64,000 nt of DNA from assembly GCA_002748355.1 (NCBI GenBank), contig PDSF01000028.1, forward strand, positions 62,001-126,000, given 5' to 3'. Positions 8,489-18,379 of the stretch are shown here, in pieces. The translations under genes were made by a program, and so were the position numbers. The notes beneath the pieces are model-generated. The model saw nothing but the letters and a program-made list of their open reading frames with translations. It was not told the origin of the DNA and searched no databases. Each line of letters begins with the position of its first letter. The first letter of the stretch is position 1. The stretch comes from Planctomycetota bacterium (GTDB lineage Bacteria > Planctomycetota > UBA1135 > GCA-002748355).

Positions 8489-9094
8489 TTGCCCGTGCAG
8501 GTCCTGCTTGCTTCCCAGTCACCTCGGCGGCGCGCTCTCTTGCAGGAGGCTGGTATCCCTCTGCGATTGCTGCAGCCGGGGTCCGAGCACGAGGACCGCG
8601 TGCCGGCCGGTTTCAGCCCTGCTGAACGAGCTCTGCACCTAGCCCGAGAGAAAGCTCTCGGCGCTCAGCTCGACGGCTCTGATGGCCTCTTGCTGGCGAG
8701 TGACACCGTGGTGGCGCTCGCCGGCCGCTGCTTCAGCAAGCCTCGGGATCGCCAGGAGGCTCAGAGCTTCCTCCTCGAACTCGAAGGACGGGAGCATGAG
8801 GTCTGGACCGCCATTGCTCTGGCACCGGTTCTTGGTGGAGTCCTCGATGCCCAGGCACTGCGCAGCGAGGCGCACCTGGCACGGGTTCGTTTTCGTTCTT
8901 TCGAACCTGGCGAGCTGGAGAGCTATCTGGACTCAGGTGAATGGCGGGACAAAGCCGGCGGCTACGGCATCCAGGCCGCAGCTGGAGCTTTCGCCGCTCT
9001 GGTCTCCGGTGAACTCGCGACGGTGATCGGTCTGCCGTTAACCGCGGTGCTCGCTCACTGGCACGGGTTTCAGAAGGAAGGCGAACTACGATGA
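8489..9094 (+). CDS. maf: Maf family nucleotide pyrophosphatase
   Basis: Maf proteins hydrolyse dTTP/UTP or modified nucleotides to the monophosphates and are linked to septum control. The protein (about 200 residues, normal length) begins with the signature LLASQSPRRRALL, has LLLASDTVVAL with the catalytic Asp, and the conserved DKAGGYGIQ near the C-terminus. Start is the TTG at 8489 or the GTG at 8495, just before the conserved strand. Its TGA overlaps the next ATG (ATGA at 9091). Confidence 0.93.
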   Translation: MPVQVLLASQSPRRRALLQEAGIPLRLLQPGSEHEDRVPAGFSPAERALHLAREKALGAQLDGSDGLLLASDTVVALAGRCFSKPRDRQEAQSFLLELEGREHEVWTAIALAPVLGGVLDAQALRSEAHLARVRFRSFEPGELESYLDSGEWRDKAGGYGIQAAAGAFAALVSGELATVIGLPLTAVLAHWHGFQKEGELR

Positions 9095-9612
9095 GCCCAG
9101 AGCGGCGGCTACTCCTGCGGCTCGGGGCCGTAGCCTTCATCGTCTTGGGCTTGGCCTTCCTGGCCTCGCAGCTGCTCGGTGCTGGCAAGACTCGATCCAT
9201 CGTTCACGAGCCCACAAGCGAGAGGCTCTCCGAGCCCGAAGCGCCACCGCCGCTGCCAAGCATCGAGATCCGAGAGGAATGCTTGCCTAGGAGCCCGGTG
9301 CTCGATCTCGCCCAAGCGGGGCCGGGACTGCGGCTGCAGCTGCTGACGCCCCTTGCCGAACTACCCGAGCGTGGGCATCTCTTGAGGGTAGATGGGAGCC
9401 GGGTGGCCCTCATCTTTGACGCCGAGGGGAGTTCCCGGCTTTGGATACAAGCGGTGCGGCCGGAGTTCTGGGGCGGGGTCCAACGCGAGGGCTTGTTGAA
9501 GGGGCTGGAGCGCCTCTGCTGGCAGCTGAAGCTGCGCCCGGCCGAGCTGCATGTCGAGGGGGCCGGCTCCGAGGCCCTGGCTCCGCTCCTGACTTGGGTG
9601 CGAGGTCGTTGA
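9091..9612 (+). CDS. Membrane-anchored protein of unknown function
   Basis: This 173-residue protein has one N-terminal membrane segment (about residues 10-30, [18 protein letters not shown]), a Glu/Pro-rich linker and a small globular domain. I do not recognise the domain. It is translationally coupled to maf by an ATGA overlap and lies upstream of the rpmE promoter. The globular part is probably periplasmic. Confidence 0.6.
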   Translation: MSPERRLLLRLGAVAFIVLGLAFLASQLLGAGKTRSIVHEPTSERLSEPEAPPPLPSIEIREECLPRSPVLDLAQAGPGLRLQLLTPLAELPERGHLLRVDGSRVALIFDAEGSSRLWIQAVRPEFWGGVQREGLLKGLERLCWQLKLRPAELHVEGAGSEALAPLLTWVRGR

Positions 9613-9620
9613 TCTCAGAG

Positions 9621-9648
9621 TTGACGGGGCTCTTGCTCTACGTAAGCT
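9621..9648 (+). promoter_or_regulatory. Candidate promoter for rpmE-prfA
   Basis: TTGACG at 9621-9626 and TAAGCT at 9643-9648 (16-bp spacer) lie about 65 bp before the rpmE ATG, directly after the preceding stop codon. Confidence 0.4.
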
Positions 9649-9715
9649 ATTCCGCCCTTTCCCAAAACCACGCCCCGATAAGAGCCCTGGGCGCCTACCT
9701 GCTGCGAGCGAAACG

Positions 9716-9952
9716 ATGAAGAAGGACGGACACCCAAAATACGAGCTCTGCAAGGTCAAGTGCGCGTGTGGCAACGAGTTCGAGACCCGCTCCACTGTGA
9801 AGGAGATCAAGCTCGATATCTGCAGCGCCTGCCACCCGTTCTACACGGGCCGCCAGAAGTTCGTGGACACCGCGGGCCGCATCGACAAGTTCCGTGCGCG
9901 GTATCAGAAGCAAAGCGCGCAGAAACAAGAAGAGACGGCGGATAGCAAGTGA
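9716..9952 (+). CDS. rpmE: Ribosomal protein bL31 (zinc-binding form)
   Basis: A 78-residue 50S protein. [18 protein letters not shown] and [10 protein letters not shown] are the bL31 signatures. It keeps the zinc ligand cysteines (C-x-C and C-x2-C), so it is the C+ type expected when zinc is plentiful. The stop overlaps the GTG of prfA (GTGA), a common rpmE-prfA pairing. Confidence 0.97.
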   Translation: MKKDGHPKYELCKVKCACGNEFETRSTVKEIKLDICSACHPFYTGRQKFVDTAGRIDKFRARYQKQSAQKQEETADSK

Positions 9953-11034
9953 GCGACACCGGTCTTCGGCCGGTCCTGCTCGACAAGATTGCGGAGTTCG
10001 AGGCCCGCTTGCCCGAGCTTCAGGCTGAGGCCCAGACGCCCGAGGCCATGAAGGATGCCGGGCGGGCGAAGCGGCTGTTTCGTGAGATCGGCCGCTGCGA
10101 AAAGCTCGTCTCCCTGCGCGATCGTTGCGAGAGCTTGGCCGAGCAAATCGCAGACAACGAGGAACTCGCCGCCAGCGGTGACGAGGAACTCGCTGCGCTG
10201 GCCGAAGAAGAGCTGCCTGGGCTGCGTGAAGAGCTCAGCCGTCGCCGCGAAGAACTCGAAGGCATCCTGGTGGGGGATGACGAGTTAGGCGATCGCAACG
10301 CGATGATCGAGCTGCGAGCGGGGACGGGTGGCGACGAGGCCGCCCTCTTCGCCCGTGATCTCTCGCGCATCTACGCTCGCTACAGCGAGCGGATGGGCTG
10401 GAAGATGAAGCCGGTTTCGATGAGCGAGAGCGAGCTCGGAGGCTACAAGGAAGCCGTGTTCTCGGTCGAAGGCGAAGACGTCTTCCGGGTTCTTCGCTTC
10501 GAAAGCGGGGGACACAGGGTCCAACGTGTGCCGGTCACCGAGTCCCAGGGGCGGGTGCACACGTCCGCAGCCACCGTTGCGGTGCTGCCGCAGGTCGAAG
10601 AGCTTGAGGTGCGCATCGACGACCAGGATCTCGAGATCCAGACCACAACCTCGTCGGGGCCTGGTGGTCAGCACGTCAACAAGACCGAGTCGGCGGTGCG
10701 CATTACCCACCGGCCTTCTGGGCTGGTGGTCTTCTGTCAGGAAGAGCGCAGTCAGCACAAGAACAAGGCCAAGGCGCTCAAGCTATTGCGAAGTCGGCTC
10801 TTCGACCACGAACAGCAGCAGCGGCAGAAGGAGCGGGCGGAGGTCCGTAAGAGCCAGATCGGCAGCGGCGATCGCAGCCAGCGGATTCGGACCTACAACT
10901 ATCCGCAGAACCGCTGCACGGACCATCGCACAGGGCAGAACTACAGCCTGGAGAAGATCAGCGATGGTGATCTCGGGCCGGTCCACGAGGATCTCTTGCG
11001 CCTGGAAAAGGACGAGAAGCTGCGGGATCTTTGA
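9949..11034 (+). CDS. prfA: Peptide chain release factor 1
   Basis: RF1 recognises UAA and UAG at the ribosomal A site and triggers peptidyl-tRNA hydrolysis. The 361-residue protein has the GGQ loop [16 protein letters not shown] in the expected place and the anticodon-like PVT in [15 protein letters not shown], which identifies RF1 rather than RF2. The GTG start overlaps the rpmE stop. prmC, which methylates the GGQ glutamine, follows after one intervening gene. Confidence 0.97.
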   Translation: MSDTGLRPVLLDKIAEFEARLPELQAEAQTPEAMKDAGRAKRLFREIGRCEKLVSLRDRCESLAEQIADNEELAASGDEELAALAEEELPGLREELSRRREELEGILVGDDELGDRNAMIELRAGTGGDEAALFARDLSRIYARYSERMGWKMKPVSMSESELGGYKEAVFSVEGEDVFRVLRFESGGHRVQRVPVTESQGRVHTSAATVAVLPQVEELEVRIDDQDLEIQTTTSSGPGGQHVNKTESAVRITHRPSGLVVFCQEERSQHKNKAKALKLLRSRLFDHEQQQRQKERAEVRKSQIGSGDRSQRIRTYNYPQNRCTDHRTGQNYSLEKISDGDLGPVHEDLLRLEKDEKLRDL

Positions 11035-11199
11035 CCCAGGGCGCCGTGGGCAGGGGTTTCTGCTCCCGGTATCAAGGGCTCGCCGCTAGCATCTTTCCGC
11101 TTCGAACCGCAGCGGTGCTTTGCCGTTGCCTCGCCGGCTATCGGTAGTAACGCCCCTGTCGCTGCCATACCCCTTGTGACTCCTGAACGAGAAGAACCG

Positions 11200-12009
11200 A
11201 TGAGCAACGATTCGCACGACGAGTTGGATGAGCTCGAGCCCATCGTCGAAGAGACCCCAAGCAGCTCCGATTCTAAGGCTCCTGCCGAAGTCGATGTGCC
11301 GCAAGCGCCAAACGCTGAGCAACTGCAAGCCCACTCGGTCGGGCTGCTGCAGAAGCTTGTTGAGCGCAGCTTCTCCGGTATGGCCACGCCTCTCTTCAAC
11401 CCCAACGCCTCGAAGGAATACTACCGCTTCTTCTTTGGCGGGCTGATGATCGTGCTTGGTTGCCTCATGCCCTTCGATGGCGATTGGGCACACCGTGGCT
11501 ACGGGACCGTCGCCGGTGGCTTCTTCCTGCTCATCGGGCTGGGTGTTTGTTGGAGCATGTGGGCTGCCATCAACACCGGCATCGTGCGCATGAAGTGGAT
11601 TCTCCTCACGATCATCCCCTTCTTCTACAGCGTGTTCTTCGTGATCAGCCCCTTCCCCAAGGGCGAGTTCAACGGCCAGACCGAGATGAAAATCATGGCG
11701 CCGTATTACGAGGCCAAAGACGGAACTTTCTCCGAGGACCAATACAAGCAGCTGCTTGAGGACTGCGCGGTCCTGCGTGAAAAGGATCCTCGTTGCAACT
11801 CCTGGAAGGAGTTCAGCGATGATTTGGGCAAGTTCCGGCAGGACCGTTCAGCGGTCGGGCGCGCCTTGCAAGAGAGCGGTCCCGGCAAGTGGTTCGTGTT
11901 CTTGGGTTCGCTGCTCGTCGAGTTCACCTTCTTGATGAGCATCTTTGGCGGTTTCAAGAAGATCAAAGAGCAAAAGGCCGCGCGGGTTGCGTCGTCGCGG
12001 CGCCGCTGA
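11200..12009 (+). CDS. Four-helix membrane protein of unknown function
   Basis: A 269-residue protein with an acidic, Pro/Ser-rich N-terminal region (1-60). Three membrane segments follow at about residues 85-105, 110-130 and 135-155. A charged soluble loop of about 80 residues comes next, then a fourth helix and a short basic tail. I do not recognise the family. The ATG at 11200 was preferred over an in-frame GTG at 11176, since it is followed by a typical MSNDSHDE start. It sits between prfA and prmC, which are normally adjacent. Confidence 0.7.
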   Translation: MSNDSHDELDELEPIVEETPSSSDSKAPAEVDVPQAPNAEQLQAHSVGLLQKLVERSFSGMATPLFNPNASKEYYRFFFGGLMIVLGCLMPFDGDWAHRGYGTVAGGFFLLIGLGVCWSMWAAINTGIVRMKWILLTIIPFFYSVFFVISPFPKGEFNGQTEMKIMAPYYEAKDGTFSEDQYKQLLEDCAVLREKDPRCNSWKEFSDDLGKFRQDRSAVGRALQESGPGKWFVFLGSLLVEFTFLMSIFGGFKKIKEQKAARVASSRRR

Positions 12010-12027
12010 GACCGGGGTGAGCACAGA

Positions 12028-12903
12028 TTGAGCGATAAGGCATCGCTCTGGACCGTCGGCCAGGTCCTCGCGCAGAGCGAGGAGCTGGCCGCGCGTCGTC
12101 CCGAGGAACTCGCGCCAACGCGCAATGACTTGCTTTGGGCGCTTGCTGAGGTCCTAGGCCTTGGGCGGCTTGAGCTGCTGATGCAGCACGATCGGCCGAT
12201 GAGCGGAGCCGAGCGCCAGCGCTTCCGTGGCATGCTCAGCCGGCTGCTCGCAGGCGAACCGCTCGCCTATGTTCTCGGCCACCAGGACTTCTATGGCCGG
12301 TCTTTCCTGGTAGGGCCCGAGGTCCTGATCCCGAGGCCCGAGACCGAGGAGCTGGTGCGCATCGCTCTTGAGCTGCTTCCCCAGGGGGCCCGGGTTTTTG
12401 AGCCCTGTACCGGCTCGGGCTGTATTGGCTTGACCCTCGTGCTGGAGCGAGAGGATCTCTCGGTCCTGAGTTCGGACCTGAGCCGGGAAGCCCTCGAATA
12501 CGCCCGCAAGAACGCACGGGCGCTGGGCGCTGATCCGGGACGTTTTCGCCTGCGGCAGGGGGAATGGTGGCAAGCAGCCCAGGGCGAGTGCTTCGACGCT
12601 CTCGTCGCCAACCCGCCCTATGTCGATCCTGCGCGTCCGGAACTCTTGGCCGAATCGGTGCGCCGCTACGAGCCGGGGCTGGCCCTCTTCGCCGAGGAGG
12701 GCCGACCGCTGTCGGCCTATGAGGCCCTGCTCCAAGGTGCCGTCACTGGCCTAGCCCATGACGCCCTCGTGTTCTTCGAGGCCGGTATCGACAGCATCGA
12801 GCCGCTCTGCGCGCGAGTCAGCCAGAGCCGGAACTTCAGCGAAGCGGAGATCCTCTTGGATCTTGCTGGCAAGGCACGCATCCTGCGTTGCCGTCGCACT
12901 TGA
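12028..12903 (+). CDS. prmC: Release factor glutamine methyltransferase PrmC
   Basis: PrmC uses S-adenosylmethionine to methylate the glutamine of the GGQ motif in RF1 and RF2. The 291-residue protein has the N-terminal helical domain, VLIPRPETEELV, the SAM-binding FEPCTGSGCIGLTL, and the catalytic NPPYVDP. The start is a TTG at 12028 about 18 bp after the preceding stop. Its grouping with prfA supports the call. Confidence 0.94.
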   Translation: MSDKASLWTVGQVLAQSEELAARRPEELAPTRNDLLWALAEVLGLGRLELLMQHDRPMSGAERQRFRGMLSRLLAGEPLAYVLGHQDFYGRSFLVGPEVLIPRPETEELVRIALELLPQGARVFEPCTGSGCIGLTLVLEREDLSVLSSDLSREALEYARKNARALGADPGRFRLRQGEWWQAAQGECFDALVANPPYVDPARPELLAESVRRYEPGLALFAEEGRPLSAYEALLQGAVTGLAHDALVFFEAGIDSIEPLCARVSQSRNFSEAEILLDLAGKARILRCRRT

Positions 12904-12935
12904 GAGTTACCCCGCCTTTCCCCCGGAGCCTGAGC

Positions 12936-13808
12936 ATGCGTTTTTTGCCCTCTCTCCTTCTCGTCTTCTTGGCTTCTTGCGCATCCGGCCCCAAGTCCGT
13001 CCCAAAGGTTGTGGGCCTCGGGGACTTGGCCGGCGAGCTGGCCAAGAGTGATCTCGTCTTCTTTGGGGAGGAGCACGACAACCTCCTCGGCCACCAGCAG
13101 CGCTTCCTGCTCTTTCAGCAGCTGCACGCGCGCCGTCCGGACATGATCCTGAGCATGGAGATGTTTGCCCGGGATGTGCAGGAGCCGCTGAACCAATACC
13201 TGGAGGGCAAGATCGACGAGAAGAGCTTCCTCGCAAAGGCCAAGCCCTGGCCGCAGTATGCTCAGCGCTATCGACCCTTCGTTGAGTATGCGCGCAGGCA
13301 TGGCCTCGCGGTCCTTGCCGCCAATGCTCCGCGGAGCATGGTTCGCAAGATGCGCAAAGAGGGTTGGGAGGCCATCGCCAAGAGCCCCTGGGTGCCGCGG
13401 CATTGCACCGCCCCCAAGGACCTCCGCTGGACCAAGTTCAAGGAGGCCATGTCCGGGCACATGAGTGTCAGCGAAGAAAACCTCTACAAGTACTATCAGG
13501 CCCAGTGCCTGTGGGACGATTGCATGGCGGAGTCCATCGTCGATGCCTTGGCGGCGGCAAGGAAAAAGGGGCGTTCGCCCCTCGTCGTGCATCTGGTGGG
13601 CAAGTTCCACGTAGAGGACCAGGGCGGCACCCTGGTCAAGGTTCTCGAGCGCATGCCTGAACTCGATGCCGCTGTGCTCACCATGCGGAGCCAGTCCAAT
13701 ATCGCCCGCCAGGCGAATGGTGATTGGCTCTTGACCCTGCCCCTGCAGCCCAAGCCCAAGATGCCCCGCGGCCATGGCAAGAAGAAGCCGACTTCGGCGG
13801 CGAAGTAG
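12936..13808 (+). CDS. ChaN-like lipoprotein (DUF399/Tiki-like)
   Basis: The ATG at 12936 begins a lipoprotein signal peptide with lipobox LASC (cleavage before Cys18). The mature protein contains FFGEEHDN, MEMFARDVQ, AANAPR and a late LVGKFHVEDQG, matching the ChaN/haem-binding uptake family. In Campylobacter ChaN binds haem pairs at the outer membrane; related Tiki proteins are metalloproteases. The conserved Glu-His motifs are present. It has a Lys-rich tail. An in-frame start at 12888 overlaps prmC and lacks a signal peptide, so it was rejected. Confidence 0.8.
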   Translation: MRFLPSLLLVFLASCASGPKSVPKVVGLGDLAGELAKSDLVFFGEEHDNLLGHQQRFLLFQQLHARRPDMILSMEMFARDVQEPLNQYLEGKIDEKSFLAKAKPWPQYAQRYRPFVEYARRHGLAVLAANAPRSMVRKMRKEGWEAIAKSPWVPRHCTAPKDLRWTKFKEAMSGHMSVSEENLYKYYQAQCLWDDCMAESIVDALAAARKKGRSPLVVHLVGKFHVEDQGGTLVKVLERMPELDAAVLTMRSQSNIARQANGDWLLTLPLQPKPKMPRGHGKKKPTSAAK

Positions 13809-13814
13809 CTAGCC

Positions 13815-15734
13815 CTAGCGCCAAAGCCAGACGCCCTGCTGGCTGAGGATGACGAGCCCCGAATTCGTCGGAGCGAGGCCGTGGATGCCGCCGATTTGCA
13901 GGGGGCGGAGTTCAAGTAGCCGGCTGTAGAAGAGGTCGCGCTCGAGATCGAGTTCGTAGAGACTCGCCTGAGTCGCTAGCCAGAGCTTGTTCTCGGTCAT
14001 CGCCCAGCTCCGGAAAAACTCGCCAGGCTGGATGGGGAGAGCATCCTCGCGCTTCCCTCGGAGTTCCAAGGGACCGCTGCGGATTTGCACCGGGGCGCAC
14101 TCGACCAGGCCTTGCCGCAGCAGGGCGAGGCGCTCCAGCTTTCTGCTGACGCCGAGCAAGCGGGTCATGCTGCGGCGTGGGCGGGGAGTTGCCGCGAGGC
14201 GAAGCTCTTGGCCAGCTCGACTCCGCAGGCGATAGAGCCAAGTGCCATCGCTCGGAGCAAAGTAGATCTCCTCCCCGCTGCGGGCGAGGCGTCCTTCGTG
14301 CCAGGGGCCCTGTTTGCTTCCCAATGCGCTGATGCGGGCCGTGCGGAAGCTCCAGTGCATTTCGCCGCGTAGTGGGTCCAGGCCGCAGACGATTCCAAGG
14401 CCGGTCGAGAAGACCAGCATGCCGTCGGCGAAGATCGGAGCTGCGGGGACATGGCGCCCCGAGCCCAGCTCTTCTTGGCGGCTCTCGATGAGGTCGCGGG
14501 TCACTGGCGCGCCTTGGGCTAGGAAGCGGCGCCAGAGGAGTTTTCCGTGGTCGTCGAGGCAGGCGGCCCAGACCTGCCGCCGTAGGGACTCGTCGAGCGA
14601 GCTGAAGAGGACGTATACACGGTTCTGTAGGGCCAAGGCGTGGGGATGTAGGGCCACGGTGGCGGTACTTGGCTGCTTGTCGCTAGGAGGAAGCTCCGGT
14701 CGCCATTTCCAGAGTAGGCGCGGCTTGTTTTTTTCGCCTAGGGAGATGGCGAGCAGGGCACTGCCTAGCTGTTGGGTTTGGCGGCTGAAGCGCCTGCGGA
14801 GGCGGCGTTGTAGACGCAAGGCATCGGCATCGCCGGTGCCGTGCACCACATAGAGCATGCTCCCTGAGAGCGAGGGCGTGGGGCGTTCTGCCTGTCCAGG
14901 GGGGATTCCGCTCCGTGCTGGCAACTGCAGGCTTTGGACCGTGCCTTCTACGGGGTGGATCCATACGGCGTCGAGCGGCGTCTGGGCGACGAGGAAGGAG
15001 GTTCCGCTCTCGTCCTGACCTAGCACTTGCCCGACATGGCCCGGCACGAGCCAGGGCAGTGCCTGGAGCAGGAGAGGGGAAGGGCTGGGTTCTTTGGGGG
15101 AGCAGTCGAGGGCGATGCTGCTGCCGTCGAGGCGCCCGAGTCCATAGGGCTGAGGGTGGGGGCCGTTGATCTTATGGAGCAGCTGGCTGAGGAGCTGCGC
15201 CCTGGGTTTGCGCAAGTCCGGAGCCAGCCGGCGCAGCCAATAGGCTGCCGCTGCGATCTGACCGCGTTCGAGAGCGCTGTCGCAGAGGCGAAGCCGGGCC
15301 TGGGCCGCAGAGTTCGTGCCGGGGAACTTGAGGAGGATGCGCCGAAGAGCCTCGGGGTCGAGGGAGGCGCGTGCCAAGGCTTGCTGAGCTCCCTGTTCGA
15401 GGCTGGCGCAAAAACCTGCACGGAGTTTGGGGGGAGACTTGGAGAGAATACTCTCAAGAACATCGTGGAATCGCCGCGTCTCTCGATCGCCATACTGGAG
15501 CTGGGGGGACTCGGCATCATCCCGGAGTGCGACCAGCAACTGAGCGCTCGCAGCTTGAGCGTCACCCTTGCGTAGTGCCTGGAGACCAGCATCGAGGCGG
15601 CGCTGCAAGGGGGGAGGGCAGGTCTCTACGAAGCTCTTGTTGGACAGAGCGCCTGTACGTTCCTGGGGAAGGGCCGAGGCGCTTAGGAGCCCGGCGCTGA
15701 GACTGATCAGGAAGAGGGCGCGGATTGGACGCAT
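13815..15734 (-). CDS. Secreted PQQ-like beta-propeller protein with helical N-terminal repeats
   Basis: A 639-residue protein with a Sec signal peptide (about 1-22, ending ASA-LPQ). A helical tetratricopeptide-like region spans about 40-190. The long C-terminal part has repeated short beta strands and Trp-rich blades (LLWKW, VWAACLDDHGKLLWRRF, CGLDPLRGEMHWSFRT), typical of PQQ/BamB-like propellers. It is probably periplasmic and involved in protein-protein contacts. It ends only 6 bp from the convergent ChaN-like gene, with no terminator visible between them. Confidence 0.7.
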   Translation of the reverse strand: MRPIRALFLISLSAGLLSASALPQERTGALSNKSFVETCPPPLQRRLDAGLQALRKGDAQAASAQLLVALRDDAESPQLQYGDRETRRFHDVLESILSKSPPKLRAGFCASLEQGAQQALARASLDPEALRRILLKFPGTNSAAQARLRLCDSALERGQIAAAAYWLRRLAPDLRKPRAQLLSQLLHKINGPHPQPYGLGRLDGSSIALDCSPKEPSPSPLLLQALPWLVPGHVGQVLGQDESGTSFLVAQTPLDAVWIHPVEGTVQSLQLPARSGIPPGQAERPTPSLSGSMLYVVHGTGDADALRLQRRLRRRFSRQTQQLGSALLAISLGEKNKPRLLWKWRPELPPSDKQPSTATVALHPHALALQNRVYVLFSSLDESLRRQVWAACLDDHGKLLWRRFLAQGAPVTRDLIESRQEELGSGRHVPAAPIFADGMLVFSTGLGIVCGLDPLRGEMHWSFRTARISALGSKQGPWHEGRLARSGEEIYFAPSDGTWLYRLRSRAGQELRLAATPRPRRSMTRLLGVSRKLERLALLRQGLVECAPVQIRSGPLELRGKREDALPIQPGEFFRSWAMTENKLWLATQASLYELDLERDLFYSRLLELRPLQIGGIHGLAPTNSGLVILSQQGVWLWR

Positions 15735-15792
15735 CGGAGCCTGCTAGCAAAGCTTGGGAGGATCCGCCGCTGCTCCTGAGCGGAGGGGCCGC

Positions 15793-16149
15793 CTACTTGA
15801 GTTCGGTCCATGCCCGGCGGGCGGGGTGCCCTGGCGGCAGCAAGCTTTGGCGGTCGAGCTCCTGCTCGATGCGCTGGGGGTCAAGCTGCAAGGACTCGAG
15901 TTGCTGCTGCTCGCGTTCGATTGCGTCGAAGCTGATCATCAAGTGCTCGAGCTGCTGCCGCTCGCTCCTGCGGGCTTGGATGTAGTCCTGCAGGGCGGGG
16001 GTGAACTCGGCGAAAAGCAGCCAGAGAGTCGCCAGGGTGAAGAAGGCCTGGAAGCAGCGGGGGAGCCAGTCGCGAATACTCGAGCCCGAGACAAGAGCAG
16101 CGCTCCGCCCCGTGCCCTTTTCGCTCTTCGCTCCTCCCGCCTTGTGCAT
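15793..16149 (-). CDS. FtsB/DivIC-like septum protein
   Basis: This 118-residue protein has a basic cytoplasmic N-terminus and one membrane helix (about residues 32-50). A coiled coil rich in Glu, Gln and Arg follows, and it ends in DPQRIEQELDRQ, the layout of FtsB/DivIC. It starts 24 bp after enolase, and eno-ftsB is a widespread gene order. FtsB bridges FtsQ, FtsL and FtsW/I in the divisome. Sequence identity cannot be judged by eye, so the call rests on topology and synteny. Confidence 0.7.
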   Translation of the reverse strand: MHKAGGAKSEKGTGRSAALVSGSSIRDWLPRCFQAFFTLATLWLLFAEFTPALQDYIQARRSERQQLEHLMISFDAIEREQQQLESLQLDPQRIEQELDRQSLLPPGHPARRAWTELK

Positions 16150-16172
16150 GCGGCCTCCGGGCCGACGTCGCC

Positions 16173-17510
<1,338 letters not shown>

Positions 17511-17551
17511 TCAGGAAAAGCAGGGCAGTATTTGATTCCGTTTATTCCTGA

Positions 17552-17573
17552 GATAGCCAAGTGCTTGGCTATC
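17552..17573. promoter_or_regulatory. 22-bp palindrome upstream of eno
   Basis: Arms GATAGCCAAG (17552-17561) and CTTGGCTATC (17564-17573) are perfect inverted repeats around a 2-bp centre. The site lies about 87 bp upstream of the eno start, followed on the minus strand by an unusually A+T-rich stretch that could hold the promoter. An operator for a dimeric regulator is more likely than a terminator, since the centre leaves almost no hairpin loop. Confidence 0.5.
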
Positions 17574-17630
17574 GACCGCTTCGATTAGCGCAGGCAGCTA
17601 GCCTGATTGCCCGCTGTTCGCTGCTTGGGC

Positions 17631-18284
17631 TCAGCGTCCAGGCCCGGCAATAACCGCCGGGGCTGAGCCGCTATTCCTGAGGCTCTTTGGGAGGCTTTGC
17701 TGGGCTGCGGCGCGGCCATGCCAGAAGGCGGCCTGCTCAGGGTCTACTGCTAGTCCTAGGCCCTTTGCATAAAGGCGCCCCAGGGTTTGTTGGGCTGTGC
17801 GGTTGCCACCACGCGCCGCTGCTTGGAGCAGGCGATAGGCCCTTTTCTGGTCTTTTGCATTCTGGGCTGTGAGCAGCCGGAGGATGTCGAGTTTGTCCTG
17901 AGCTGGAGCATAGGATTGGCTCGCGGCTCCAAGGAGCAGGCGTTCCGCTTCTACAAAATCGAGGGCGACGCCACGGGCTTCAAAATAGAGCATGCCGAGC
18001 CGGTATTGGGCAGCGGGGTGCCCTTGTTCTGCCGCAAACCGATACCAGTGCGCCGCTTCCTTGAGATTCGCGGCACAGGCCTGGCCCTGCTCCTTCAAGT
18101 AGCCCAAACGATACTGCGCCCCTGCATCGCCGTTTTGGGCCCGCGCCTGCAAACTGCTGAAAGGCTGGGCGAGCTCGCCGTTTGGATCGAGGGCTGATTT
18201 GTTAGAACTCTCACAGCTAAGAACGAGGGCGGCCAAGGCTAAAAGGCCGGCGAGGAAAGCCGATCGAGAAGGACAGCAGATCAT
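17631..18284 (-). CDS. Sel1-repeat lipoprotein
   Basis: A 217-residue protein with a lipoprotein signal (LALAALVLSC, Cys24). Four Sel1-like repeats follow, each with the pattern AQYRLGYLKEQG / AQYRLGMLYFEARG / AQQTLGRLYAKGLG. Sel1 repeats are TPR-like alpha solenoids that mediate protein contacts. It is probably anchored in the periplasm. Its gene ends 166 bp before eno and is divergent from the large lipoprotein gene. Confidence 0.85.
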   Translation of the reverse strand: MICCPSRSAFLAGLLALAALVLSCESSNKSALDPNGELAQPFSSLQARAQNGDAGAQYRLGYLKEQGQACAANLKEAAHWYRFAAEQGHPAAQYRLGMLYFEARGVALDFVEAERLLLGAASQSYAPAQDKLDILRLLTAQNAKDQKRAYRLLQAAARGGNRTAQQTLGRLYAKGLGLAVDPEQAAFWHGRAAAQQSLPKSLRNSGSAPAVIAGPGR

Positions 18285-18379
18285 TCCCTACCGATCGGCT
18301 GGCGCTTGGCCTTGATTGAGGATTCTGCGCTGCCGTGCCCAAACTCAGGGGCGCAGGCTGCCTGAGCCGATACAGAGGC

